This document shows positions 1-11,886 of a stretch of DNA of 64,000 nt, piece by piece. This stretch comes from Archegozetes longisetosus (lineage: Eukaryota > Arthropoda > Arachnida > Sarcoptiformes > Trhypochthoniidae): NCBI GenBank assembly GCA_018873245.2, contig JAEMBT020000002.1, positions 7,538,001 to 7,602,000 of the forward strand. Reading direction: 5' to 3'. Every line of letters begins with the position of its first letter. Position 1 is the first letter of the stretch. Made by a program: the position numbers and the translations under genes. The notes beneath the pieces were generated by a model, which saw only the letters and a list, made by a program, of their open reading frames with translations, was not told the DNA's origin and made no database searches.

Positions 1-312
1 CTAGTATTTTAATATATTTCTCTAGATCTCATTGATTCATTTCATGTATTATTCCTGAATGCAAACAGAGTATGAACTGTACTGTACGTGAGACCAATAC
101 AGTGACAATAAGTTAGAATCTGAATGAGATAGAGAGTGAGTTATAAAATGTAACCATAGCTTTGCATTATCTATCCCTTAAGCTATATCTCTACTTTTAT
201 TCCAAATTGAAAGGCAATCAGTTGTTGGCAAAATGAGGCACAACAAACACAACAATTTTATCTCATTATTCCATTTTTGTGATTGGAATGTATTCTGTTT
301 CTCAGAGATAAC

Positions 313-488
313 TAGTTCAACAGAGTCGTAGCTCAACAGAATCGCAGCTCAACAGAATCATAGTTCAACAGAATCGTAACTCAACAGAATCGTAGCTCAA
401 CAAAATCGTAGCTCAACAAAATCGTAGTTCAACAGAACCCTGGCTGAACAGAATCCCGGCTCAACTGAATCCTAGTTCAACTGAATCA
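313..488. repeat. 16-bp minisatellite, 11 copies
   Basis: Eleven consecutive 16-bp units of consensus TAGCTCAACAGAATCG tile this interval exactly, with no spacer. Substitutions accumulate in the last four units. No open reading frame or splice signal suggests that it is translated. It lies in a gene-free stretch and looks like an ordinary minisatellite. Confidence 0.9.
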
Positions 489-868
489 AGAACGCATTAT
501 GTAAATCATGTATTAAAGCTACGGCACGCCTAAAGCTCTAAATGGTCCTCAAATCAGAGATAATATATGTTGTAAGAGAAGGTTCTCTACATCGCCTTTT
601 GACATGACAAGAAATTCAAGAATCATCAACCGAGCTGAATCTTGTTTAAAGTTAGCACAATCCGATTGCAATTGGTTTCGTGTTTGTTGGTCTAAGATTT
701 TTTTATGTACAAAGAAATTTCGTGTTATTATTCTGAATAGAAGAGTCGATACATTATAGTAAAGTTGTACAAATGATAAGCTCCAACAGGGATATGACTT
801 TTTTCACGATTTATTCTAGATATTTATCCAACACAAAGCCCAAAAAGAAGAAGAAGTGTTTATGATAC

Positions 869-1430
869 GTGTGCACTACAGCTGAATACAGAAGGGATCG
901 TTCATGTGTTCAATGCGTGGCTCGTTCTATTGATAGAGAGCTAAACAGCGTTCACCCTATTCATACACAGCTAAACACTGCTCACCGTATTGATAGACAA
1001 CTAAAGAGTATTCCATTCAGAAAGAGTCACAACCAGTTTTCTTATGACACCTCTGAGATTTACTCAATAGTGTATGTGAGATTAGGAAATGAGAATCTCT
1101 ACCCTATCGACCGTTGCGGTGATTACATAAACAACACCTCACCACTCATTCAGTCGCTTCTTCATCCTTACTTTACGCATTTACGCAAACTATCTAACTC
1201 AGGAAATAACCCTTTAATTCACTACAACTATCATTCTCTATTTGTAGTTAACAGCTACATACTTCATATAACTTCCATTCAACCTCCACTTACTATCGCA
1301 TTCAAAACTAGAGTACTTTTTAAAACACATACTTTCCTGTGACACATACTTGCCTGCAATACACACTTCTCTGCAATACACACTTGCCCGCAATACACAC
1401 TTTCCTGCATAACAAACATTTTTGATTTGG
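869..1430. repeat. Repeat-rich segment: 30-bp triplicate and 17-19-bp repeats
   Basis: Three 30-bp units occupy 929-1018, each starting ATT(G/C)ATA. About five units of 17-19 bp built on ACACACTTNCCTGCAAT follow at about 1325-1409. A 157-codon reading frame (869-1342) spans the first set, so that set reads as a 10-residue repeat. The frame has no recognisable domain or signal peptide and starts at a non-ATG codon. Its openness is probably a by-product of the repeats. A noncoding transcript cannot be excluded. Confidence 0.55.
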
Positions 1431-4400
1431 AGCTCTACTTAACTTAATTATAACATTCGTTTGTTATATGATTCATAAAGATAAGCGTTGAATAAGTGTG
1501 AATCATGTTCTAACTTATTTATCGCAATCATAATGTATAGTCTACGCAGTCTACTAATTAAAGTAATATACAGTGAAGTATATATTTGAGGAGAAGAGTA
1601 CAATTAGTTTAATTAGAAACTGACTGTTTTAAAATATATACTTTCACCTATAGCTCCTCAGCTTTTCTGTTTTAGTAAACTTTAAAACTCGATCATCTTA
1701 TTAGTTGACGATCGACTATTTTCATCAATAAATTGTCAGCTTTAACAATTGTTTTAATTTGATGTACAGTCAACTAATCAGATATGTTCTACGGGAAAGA
1801 TTACTTTACCTGCAACTCTCCGTTTCTAATTAAAGTAATAATACAACTTTTCGATTCGGCAGTACTTTTTCAATGCTTCTCTATAACGCATGCAAATTCA
1901 AATATTTATTTTAATTATGATACATCTTTTTGATTGAATACTTCTTAATGATTTTATTCGCATATTAAAAATTCAATTAAGAAAAGTTTTATTTATGCAT
2001 CACATTTGAATTTTTTCTTAAATCTAATTCAAATATTTTGAAAATATGATAAAAGAGCTCAGATAGACGTCAAGCAGAATAAAAGACAGAATAGAAATAA
2101 AATACACATTCATTTTTTATTTTTCAAATACTTTAGCTATCATTTCGTTGGATGAGTGCCATAAAGTGCTTTCTGTAATATTATTTCAATTACAGATAGC
2201 ATTTTATGGCGTTTGTCTTCAATTCTACACAAAATTGCAATGCAATCTTAGAATTAGTTTTGTTTGAGCATAATTCTAAGATCAAATTCTACAAAGCTAG
2301 ATAAACAAAGAATAATTGAGCAGAAAGTTGTTGAATTATTTTCTCTAGTTAATTATTTGAAAACGTTTAGAAACAGACAATTTTGATGAAAGTAAGAACA
2401 TTTGTTTAAATAAGTTAAACTTAGATTCTAAAGCTTTCAATATGCATCACATCTGTAAAACTTCAACATTAATTATTTACACTTGATTTATGCTGAAAAG
2501 TCAAAATTATTTATGCATTCAGAGAGCACTATCAAACCTATGACTGAAAAACCTTAATTCCAGATATTTTTCATCAATGTTTAATTCACTTTAATTCAAG
2601 TTTGTTTCGATACTAATACTGATTAATGTATGAATTTGTGAATAAGACTGATCGTCTAGTGAAGTGATAAATCAAATTTTGATCGCCTTTTTAAACCTAC
2701 TTAAAATTCAATGTTGACTCCCTTATCAAATTCTATTGACTGACCAATCAGTAAGCTCACAGTGGACTCGTTATGCTCTCGTATCTTTTTACTCTTCTAG
2801 TACTTCTCTATAGTAATAACTTTAATATTTGCAATCTCTATTTCTATTGCATTACTAGTTGAAAATATTTTATTTTATAATAATTCTGAGACTTGATTCC
2901 AATTTTATCAATTATTATACTCTATTTTTTGCTCTTATCTACGCATTTGGTACAAATATACTGTTTTTATGAGTTGATTGATGATGTTGTTCACTGTTTT
3001 ATTATAATTATTTTGGTTTATCAGCCAACCGAAGCAGTCAATGAATATCTATATGACTTAGATTCGAGTAGAAATTAGATTGAAAAATATTTCTACAAAG
3101 ATGATTGAACAAGTGAACAAACACTCTTCTATTGATGACCTAAGAAAATACATAATAAATATTAAGACAAAACTGCTCTTTGTGTAGACACAACGTCAGC
3201 CATTGATTTTATATGAAAAAAATATAAGCAAATAAAACGTATAACTTATCTAACCAGTCAGTAATGGTTTAGCTATTTATTTGCTTATTTTCTGGTGTCA
3301 GACTAATGATTAAAATTTGGGTTCTATATAAAAAGCTATTTTGTCTGGTTTCAACTACTAAATGTTGAGCTCATAAAACATTTCACATTCGAGAAAATCA
3401 TTAAAAGTTAAGACCTTCAAAAAGTTAGGTCCTTCATTGAATAGACAAGATTTAATAAGTGGGTTGCCTCGGATACTAAATTGTTGTTAGCGAAAACAGA
3501 CTGAATGAAGATTTGTTTGAAATTCAGAAGAATAAAAAAAGCGTCCAATCTCTCGATTGAATCTAAATTCTGACGAGTTGCCGAGGCTTTGTATGAGATA
3601 CAAACTCATTGAATGCACTTAACACGAATGTAAAGGCAATATTTCTGAAAATTTAAAAGCTAGTCGTGTAATGATAATACATTGGGATAAGTATGGCTAT
3701 AAAATAAACTGCTAGATAAATACGAATATTCTATTTACTATAGAATATTCATTTTCTAGATACACTAAGTTTTAAGTGCATTAAGAATACTCTACTAAAT
3801 AAAGTATAAATGTTTGCATAATATATAAAATCCATTATATATTTATAGTAATGATGCATATATTTCCAATTTCATATATTATGTTATTGGGAAAGGTTTA
3901 AGAATCAAAATTTTCATACTATATTCAACCTAAGCAAGATCTTAGTGATGCCCCATTGAAGGCGCATTTGACTGCTATCGAAGGATTTTGGCGTCATTAA
4001 GCTTCTTTTCTTTATTAATGCAGGAATTTATGAATTCAAAATTCATGTTCACATTTGTTTTATTTGTAAGATGGCACTCATAAAAAAGAAATGCCATCTT
4101 ACTTTCTCTCTAATGAAAAAATTGTGAAATTTCCTATTTATACATGCAAAGCTTGGAATAGATTCGCAAAACACCAAGAAAGTACCGAAAATTCTAGCTT
4201 TAAATCGATAAAACCTGCTTCACTCTAATTCAGCTATTCAAAACGATATAATCATTTGACATTTTTAATAGTGATCGAATGAAAAAAAACTGTCCCCAGC
4301 ATCAAATTGAAGTGAAAGTAGGCAAAAATAGTGAAATGATCAACAAAAATCTGAAAGTTTGGTGTGAATCGATTGGAGCTGAGTTTTATTCTAGTTTAAA

Positions 4401-7250
4401 TTGACCTTAGAAAAAAGCTCTAAACTTCTTGTCATATTTCTAGCTATGTGAGTTTAAATCTAATGATTTAGACTATCAAATTATATCCGATTCATATCTC
4501 TCGTAAAAGTATCATTTCAAAAACCAAATAACCATTTAGTCAATAAAATAATATTCTCTTATGACTCAATTTCTGAGAAAATGATTTAAGTAATAAAAAG
4601 CAAAAATTTTGGATATAAATTTAAAACCGCTAATTTATCGAAAACGTATTATAATATGTTTTATAATTGAATGGCCTAATATGAATTCATAGCATCATTT
4701 TTGAATGAGCAAACAACTTTTTACTTAAATTTTAAGGTTTAGTTATTGATTATGTGTTATCTTTTTGAATATATTTTCGATAATTTATCAATTTAATCAA
4801 CTTTAATAAAAAATAGTTGCCAATTCAGATTAGAACATGTTGGAATATTCATAAAGAATGGAAATAAAAAAGAGCATTGAGTTAGTATTTGGTGAATTTG
4901 ATGTCTTATCGAATGGAGTTATGATATAATAATATTAAAATATGAGTGATTCGAAAATATTTTAGATAATAAAAGACAGTTTCACTTTGAGAAAGTCATG
5001 CCAAGAGAAAGTGTAATGATTATAAATCTTCCAATTATGAACTTTCTTCTGGAGTTATTCAATGGAAAACTTTTATCACCAACGTTTTTATAGTGATGTG
5101 TTAGAGATTTTCCACATGCCCTCAATCATAATCACGTCCATCAATTCAATGATGACATTGTTATTATTAAACCTATTTTTTTCCGAAAAGGCATCCAATC
5201 TGTCATATATTTACTGTTCAGACACAGGCTTTGATGAAGCATTTGGAAAACAGTAATAATTCTCCGTTTCAATCATAAAGCTGTAGCTCTGATCAAAAAA
5301 TTATTATCATTTCTATTTTGATCGTTTAAATATATTAATCAAAATTTCATTTTCTCCATAATCAAATCTAGAAAATCATTCTTTTTGAACTATCTTCAGC
5401 TAAAAGCAAAGTTCAACTATGCAAATCTAGCTATTGTTAGCATCCATTTATTTAAATTTTAAAGTCTTCAAAATATCAGCAATGGACAAAATTGAATGGA
5501 AACTTTTTACTTGAAGTGAAAATTTGTTTATTAAAATTTATGAGATACCAATAAAGTTTGGACAAAACAATTTGTTAGAATCTAAAAGCAGTCTTGTATC
5601 AACATGGATGAAGCATTACATCAAAACCAGAGATATTAATACACAGTTCAATTCCTAGAAAAGTAGTCTCTTCGGTCCTTTTTAGCAATGGCTCATCAAT
5701 AACTCCAATAATTGAGACATGTTTTTCAGTTGACCGTTTGCACAAAATATTGACTCTCGAGAAATTAATTATAGTCTCATTGGGAAAATTTGGTTATTTT
5801 CAGATCATAATTCTTTTCAGCTTGGATTCTATCTACGAATTTCTAAGCATAATATAGAGATTACTATCAGGCATACTAGTTCAACATATTCTATGCAAAT
5901 TAGAATGAGCAACAATTTTTTTTCATAACATTTCAATCACATAAATTCATTAATATTTTAAGCTTTTGCAGCTATTCCTCTACTTTTTCAGTGGGATAAC
6001 ACATTTCGAAACAAATTTTTTCTAATCAAAAGTTGTACGTTTAGAGAAGCAAATTTTTGGATCATAAATATTTACTTATTCACTCGGAATATACAGAGCA
6101 ATCTAAAACTTATCTCTCAATAAATCTTTGATTCGTTTAATTAGTTGTCAAAGGTGAAGCTGTGACATTTATCAATGAAAAGAACTAATTACGATCAGTC
6201 AAGAATTTGTCCGCACTACTTTCATTTCCTTCTCATAATTAAACTAATGCCTAATAAGTGAGTTTTCTAGTTTTTCTGGTGCACTAACTTTTATTTAATA
6301 GCATTATAGTAGGAAAACAAGAATAATTCCCAGATTATTCTGGGCATCAATTCTTGTTTACTTTAATTAAAGTATAATTCAACCAAATAGCATTAGACAT
6401 AAGCAGCAAAAATAATAATTAGAAATAAAGGACTTATAATCAAAGACTATTACTGTATTGGTACAGCTTTGATTGATTAATTTTGCAAATATTCAAATTA
6501 GATTTGAAGCTATGCTGATCTGGTTTCAAAAATATATTTGGAATAAGTTAGACTATATTTTCAAAAAATTCCTGTTAGAGTGCATCTTCAAGAAATTCCT
6601 ATTAGACTTTGTAATCGATCAAAATTCTCAAGTGTAATCGCTTCTTCTAACACTGAAATATACACTTGAATAAGTTATTTTCCTCCAAACCCTACGAGCT
6701 CTCAGTCAAAAAGTATAGAAGATTCTCATTTCTCATGAATAACTGAGTACTCACAAAATATAAATTCAAAACAAATCACTATTAAAATCATTTTCAAATC
6801 GACTGCACTAACAAATTCACTTAAAAACGTTTAGAATTCATACCATTAAACTTTATCTCTAACCATTTCATGAAAGTCTGGTGTTAATAATTCGGAAAAT
6901 CCAAGCTTTGAAGTGAAGCGATTATGGTTTGCAAACTATCGAAAGATATGCGCACATCAGAGCCTTTTGCAGTTATATGCCATCACTCAGGCTTAAGACT
7001 TTTCCTGATATACACTACAGCTCTATTGCAAGCATTTAAAAGATATTGCTGAGTCTTGTCTCCAATTAATATTCGAATTCTCTTGAGATTCTGAGATATT
7101 TCTGCAAATTCTGTCTAAGCATTTAAAAGGATATTTAGGAAATATGATATTCTTCCGCATTGTTAAAAGCCTTGAATTGTGAAACTAAGGCCCACTGATC
7201 CCTAATGTTGTCTAAAGTCCTTTTATTAGCTAAAAATAATAAATATAATG
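1431..7250. other. Gene-free A+T-rich interval with hairpins
   Basis: No reading frame here looks like a conserved protein on either strand, and I see no exon with family similarity. Short perfect or near-perfect inverted repeats stand out: 2150-2218 (listed separately), 3724-3750 (11-bp arms, 5-nt loop), 4066-4102 (11-bp perfect arms, 15-nt loop) and 6315-6359 (10-bp outer stem plus a 6-bp inner stem). The stretch could be intergenic or could be intron of the two-pore K+ channel gene on the minus strand, whose later exons are missing from view. Confidence 0.5.
2150..2218. repeat. Imperfect hairpin, about 69 nt, precursor-microRNA-like
   Basis: Arms at 2158-2178 and 2190-2210 are 21-nt inverted copies with two mismatches and an 11-nt loop. 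On the plus strand G-U pairing can extend the stem outward to about 2150/2218. The arm sequence ATAAAGTGCTTTCTGTAAT matches 17 of 19 positions of one arm of the hairpin at 41447-41518. It could be a microRNA precursor, or a small inverted-repeat element such as a MITE fragment. Sequence alone does not decide. Confidence 0.5.
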
Positions 7251-7294
7251 AACAATGAACGTGATTTAAGGCTAATTGCTTTCATTGTAGGCTA

Positions 7295-7340
7295 ATTCTG
7301 GAATGGTGTACACTATAATTCTGTGATGGTGTACACTATA
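7295..7340. repeat. 23-bp direct duplication
   Basis: Two adjacent 23-bp copies (7295-7317 and 7318-7340), differing at two positions, both end in GGTGTACACTATA. The palindromic GTAC core is therefore repeated. No gene is nearby and no function is evident. Confidence 0.75.
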
Positions 7341-7854
7341 GTCACCAGAATTAGTGATGATAAATGCATTAGACAAGAAAGAAAGTATTTTTAACAAAAA
7401 ACCTAACATTAATTTATAATTTGTGCCATACGCTCGTACGCTTAACTTAAAGCAAAAACTCTTTTGTTGCAGTAATTTCTTAGTGTTTTTCATCAAAATC
7501 AGCACAATATAGCAGAGAGTTGTCTTTGGGAGCAGCGAATTCGTGCTATAAGTTAAAGGCAAACTATCGAATAGTTGAGTTAACATACAGAGTAGCTCAT
7601 GAACAAATGGACTTAAGGCAAAAAAAGATGCTCGATCTCTATGGCAACGCAGGCATCATCGCTGTAAGCATTGAGAGTGAGGCAAAATCATGAAGTGCAA
7701 TATATAAGCCCATCAGCTAAAACCATGTAGCGAAACAGCCAAACCAGGGAGTAATGAACCTGTTATGTTCAAATGGTATGGAAATATCCTAATATATATT
7801 TCTATCTACATATACATGCCATACAAATCCAACTTTACTCACTACTTATTACAT

Positions 7855-7948
7855 TCTACACTATTCTATACAATATACCATATTCTGTACGATATTCTGT
7901 ACCATATTCTATACCATGCTCTACACCATACTCTACACCACAATCTCT
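7855..7948. repeat. Degenerate ~12-bp tandem repeat
   Basis: Units resembling TATTCTGTACCA repeat about seven times with drift toward TACTCTACACCA. The overlapping 61-residue open frames here, rich in Tyr, Ser, Leu and His, are products of the repeat and are not called as genes. Confidence 0.7.
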
Positions 7949-8287
7949 GAGTAATTGAGCGCATCATATCATTGCACCAAATCATCGAATCATCAAATTT
8001 TCAACCTCAACATTCAGCTAAATCATAAACGCCCTCCATTTTATAGTTTTCATATCACTCTCTCTTGCCTTGAGGAAACATAAACCCAGTATTTTTATAT
8101 TGAGTTTTCGGCTCAAATTTTTCTCCTTCAGCAGTCATAATATTAGAAGTTGAAGCCTCTCTTGTTTTATAGCTTAACGTCTTACACAATAGTTGTATAG
8201 AGGAAAATGAAACTCACTATTGAGGCATTACTAACGTATATGAAAGCAAAAAAGAGAAAAAAGCATTTTTATATAGTATCATGAAAA

Positions 8288-8350
<63 letters not shown>
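8288..8350. repeat. (ATT)n microsatellite
   Basis: About 20 uninterrupted ATT/TTA triplets. It is a simple sequence repeat with no coding context and is likely length-polymorphic between individuals. Confidence 0.95.
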
Positions 8351-10730
8351 CTTTTATTATAACACTGAACTAACACTCACAAAACTCATACAGTACTTAT
8401 CTACAAAATACTAACCTACCATTCATTCAAATAATATCTGATGAAAGCTTCACAATTTCAATAATATACTCTACACTTTCTAATTGACAAACCATTGACT
8501 TGGAGTTCTGGTGTCAAAAGTGAGAAATATATTAAACTAGGAGTCAATCCAAATATTTGATGGCTTCGATTTGATTGAAAACTTGAGAATAAGAAGAATA
8601 TAATATGGCAAAAATATGAGTCATGTTTTACTATTAGGAATGACAGAACAAGTTTTCTCTTTGTGTAGTCTTTGCTGATGAATATATGTGACAGTAAGCT
8701 CAGTGACCATTCGATACCGAAATAAAGCATAGCTTCTTATCTAGAATGATGGAACTAGAACTACATAATACAATTGAAATATCTATGAGTTGCCACAAAT
8801 CACTAGAGCAAATGTAGATCGAGTACTACTCATTTGCTATATGATCCCAGCCAAACCTTAGCGCTTCTTTTCCTAAATCAGCTAGCTTCTTTTACTAAAT
8901 CAACTCACTTCTTTTCCAAATCAGCTCGAATTAACACAGAGATATAACATTAGTGCACATTTGCTAGCCTCTCTCTTTTTTGTTACTCTATTTTTGATCT
9001 CCTTTTATATTTTGCTCTGACTTATCTCAATCCAAACTCATTCCCTTTTATGGCTAACATTCAACTACTCATCGAATAAGTTATAGCTAATTAGCTGGTT
9101 TCAGTTGATTCTCTCGAATATTTTAGTTTTAGACTAGTTATACAGCAATTATTTCACTGGCTATAAATTTCAGTTTGAAATTGAACTTTTGATACATAGG
9201 AATAATACCAAAGTATTAATCAAACTTAAAGTCTTAAGTTTTGAGGGTTTACCGAATCTAAGCGAAACAGTAAACACATGATTTGTGTGCATTAGTTATA
9301 GAAAAGTATTGATGCATTTACTAGTACTCAAAGCTCATATTGACTTAGCAGAGAATTGAGTATAGAAGTAAAACCCAACATAATATGCATCAAAAGATAT
9401 CTCAGCAAAATCATACTTTATTGCCAGACCAAAGGCTCCTCAGATCAACAGACAAACCAATGATGAAATAAATGAGAATTTCATGCTATGTAATAAGCAT
9501 TATCTCTCAATGTTATGTTCTATCCTCTCCTCTACACACAGACACGCATTCGCTTAGGCTGTCACACACACACACACACACACACATTCACTCACTCATA
9601 CCAACTCACACACCAAACACACACGAATGCCAAAGACATCGTAAATATAAGTCTGACCGCATGAATGGTCATCCAATGCACGGCCAGTATAAGAATGGTA
9701 AGAATGGTGATGCTAGAGTTTGGTCAAGAGATGATGAGCCAGTTTAGATTTGAGAGTGTGTTGGAGTGAAAGTTTGAGCCAAATGGAATCGGAGCCATCG
9801 CTCAACAAATTGGACTTTTTTTTCAAGTGCACGCTTCGATGGAATTGGGTTTTATATTAAGTTCAACATTTGATGCATTTAACAGAGACCCCATTATATG
9901 ATAGGAAATGTAAGGTATCATACAATATATAATATATAATTCACACTTCACTAAATTCAGTTTCACATTCCAATATCAGGCTTATGGCTGTATACCAACA
10001 ACCCATTTCAGGCTCATCTGACAGCTGGGCAACTATTCGGCATTCGAATAAAACTATCTGAATATCTCAGGCCCAGACAGACTAGCCTGAAGCGCCAGTT
10101 TAGTCCTTCAACAGTCCTTGCTTTCGAATACATTGTTTTCGTATACAGCAGTTAGACTTATAAATCTCAACCTGAATATTATGCTTTGATCAACTGACAC
10201 TTTTACACTGAGTCTTTTTGGTTTAACCTTCTCGTACTCTGATCTATGTAATTTGTCTTTTCTCTATAATCATTATGAGACCATCAAAATAACTTTATGG
10301 AGAATCTATAGCTAAATAATATGAATCAACACTTGTTCTAATGCTTTTCAATTAAGTTACTCTAAATTAGTCTATCTCTGCTCTAAGGCTATTATGTATT
10401 GTAAAACTAATTATCATAGCTTTATATGTAAATTATCAAAATATAGTTAACGAATAGGAAAATTATATTTTGTTCATCATTCTAATTAAGCTCTATTTGA
10501 ATTGGATTTTGCAATCTTCAGTCCTAGTGATGCATCATTTGAGGAGAAGTTGATCAAAAGTAGTGCAAACTAAGATATTTCAATATAAGTTTTGAGAGGA
10601 GTAACCATCGAATCGGATAAAATTCCATTAAATAAGTTTGTTTAGGGTGTTCCACAAATCACAATCACATTATCACATTTTGACATGAAACACACTATTT
10701 CTCACACATTCGTTTAGAGCCCGCATTGTA
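8351..10730. other. Gene-free interval
   Basis: No conserved exon is recognised. The only frames over 80 codons (8458-8730 minus; 9472-9747 plus) lack any domain, and the second crosses a CA microsatellite. A GA-T-rich transcriptional signal or coding remnant cannot be argued from the sequence. Confidence 0.45.
9562..9587. repeat. (CA)n microsatellite
   Basis: About 12 CA dinucleotides, flanked by degenerate CA-rich sequence to about 9625. Confidence 0.9.
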
Positions 10731-10747
10731 TCTCATAGTATCACATA

Positions 10748-10852
10748 AGTTAGCATCATATAAGTTAGCATCATATAAGATAGCATCATATAAGATAGCA
10801 TCATATAAGATAGCATCAAATAAGTTAGTATGACATAAGTTAGTATGAGATA
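10748..10852. repeat. 15-bp minisatellite, 7 copies
   Basis: Seven exact-length 15-bp units of consensus AGATAGCATCATATA tile this span, with partial units on each side (about 10733-10860). Because 15 is a multiple of 3, the minus strand is open and would read as a five-residue repeat. That follows from the unit length and is not evidence for a gene. The array lies about 500 bp downstream, in transcription sense, of the last K+ channel exon found. Confidence 0.9.
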
Positions 10853-11341
10853 GTATAAGATTTGATGGTTTCACACCCACATCAGTGGAGAAGACGATAT
10901 GCCAAATGCAGAAATTGACTTAGACTGAATCTAGCTTAGACTGAGTTTAACTTACACCGAGTTTAACTCAACCCTTATTTGAATAATGTATTGTGAAGTT
11001 TTTCAGTATTTCTAGTCAACATCAGTAAAACAACTATAGAATCACTACTGAGTATTCTTTAAACAAGAAAAAATAGTTACTTTTAAGACTATTCGAATTA
11101 TGGCTCATTTATCATTGCCATCATTGCTATACATTTGCTTAGGCAGCACTTATGGCACTCATAGCACTGATTTCTTGATTTAGCTCACAGTTAAATAAGG
11201 AAATAGAAGCCATCAAAGCAATAGTAGTAAAGCATGAAAAGCATTTGTATTCATGTCAAAATAGGCCATTCGGCAGGAATTAAGTAGAAATCATAGTTGA
11301 CCAACATTTAAGCTATATTCAGTTAGTTCTGCAACACTTAC

Positions 11342-11886
11342 CTATAGTGCTAATAATTGTTAGGCTATACATCCACGATCCTGATAGGGACCACTGCTGA
11401 CCCGATTTTCCCGCCTCTCTCCCGTCGTAGCCTTCTTTCACTGCTTGTATCAATCTTTGCTGAAATTTTTCTATCTCTTTTGAAGCCATTGTTGTCCAAT
11501 TTTCTTTATATAATACATTAAGTTTATAAGTTTCGCTCCAAAGATTATGAACAGTCGTATTACGTATTGTTAGTACTTCTGAAGCTTTTTCTCTTTCATA
11601 AGGCTCTGAGAATAGAAAAAAAATAAATCATCGAAAAAAGTACACATAAAAAGTAAACCTGTATTGCATTACGTGAGTATCATATCATATCTTAATAAAA
11701 CAAACAATATTTACCTTCAAAATAACGAAAAACAACAGCTCCCAGAAGGCTGTATGAAAAGACTAAGAATCCAAGTCCGATGTGGGAAAATAAAAACGCT
11801 AGAAATTTGCGACAACACCAACACTTTCCTTTTGGTTTCTCTTTGGACAGTCCTTGTCGTTTTCGCTTTCTATCAACAGTCGACAT
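11342..11886 (-). CDS. Two-pore-domain K+ channel (TWIK-like), first two coding exons only
   Basis: This is the N-terminal half of a K2P potassium leak channel, a plasma-membrane protein that sets resting potential. Coding exons are 11886-11715 and 11605-11342, with GT-AG borders and matching phase 1. Residues 1-30 are basic and Cys-rich cytosolic tail. A hydrophobic TM1 follows (FLFSHIGLGFLVFSYSLLGA) and ends at RYFE. An extracellular cap of about 65 residues with possible N-glycosylation sites comes next. The exon closes with pore helix 1 and the start of the selectivity filter, S-L-T-I-I-S-T-I-G, the split Gly codon being completed by the next exon. The rest of the filter (Y-G), TM2-TM4 and pore 2 should follow at lower coordinates, but I find no exon for them between 1 and 11341. 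They may lie beyond the left edge, or the copy may be a truncated fragment. I chose the ATG at 11886; the frame opens further to a GTG at 11901. Confidence 0.8.

Noticed and set aside
2161-2180. Resemblance of a hairpin arm to vertebrate miR-17/20 seeds (TAAAGTGCTT)
   Set aside because: That family is not known from arthropods and the similarity is confined to the seed; treated as chance.
7765-7958. Two overlapping 61-codon frames
   Set aside because: They are produced by the 12-bp tandem repeat; both frames are open for the same reason.
10695-10880. Minus-strand frame with a five-residue repeat, as a possible structural protein
   Set aside because: It follows from a 15-bp minisatellite whose unit is a multiple of three; no signal peptide or domain flanks it.
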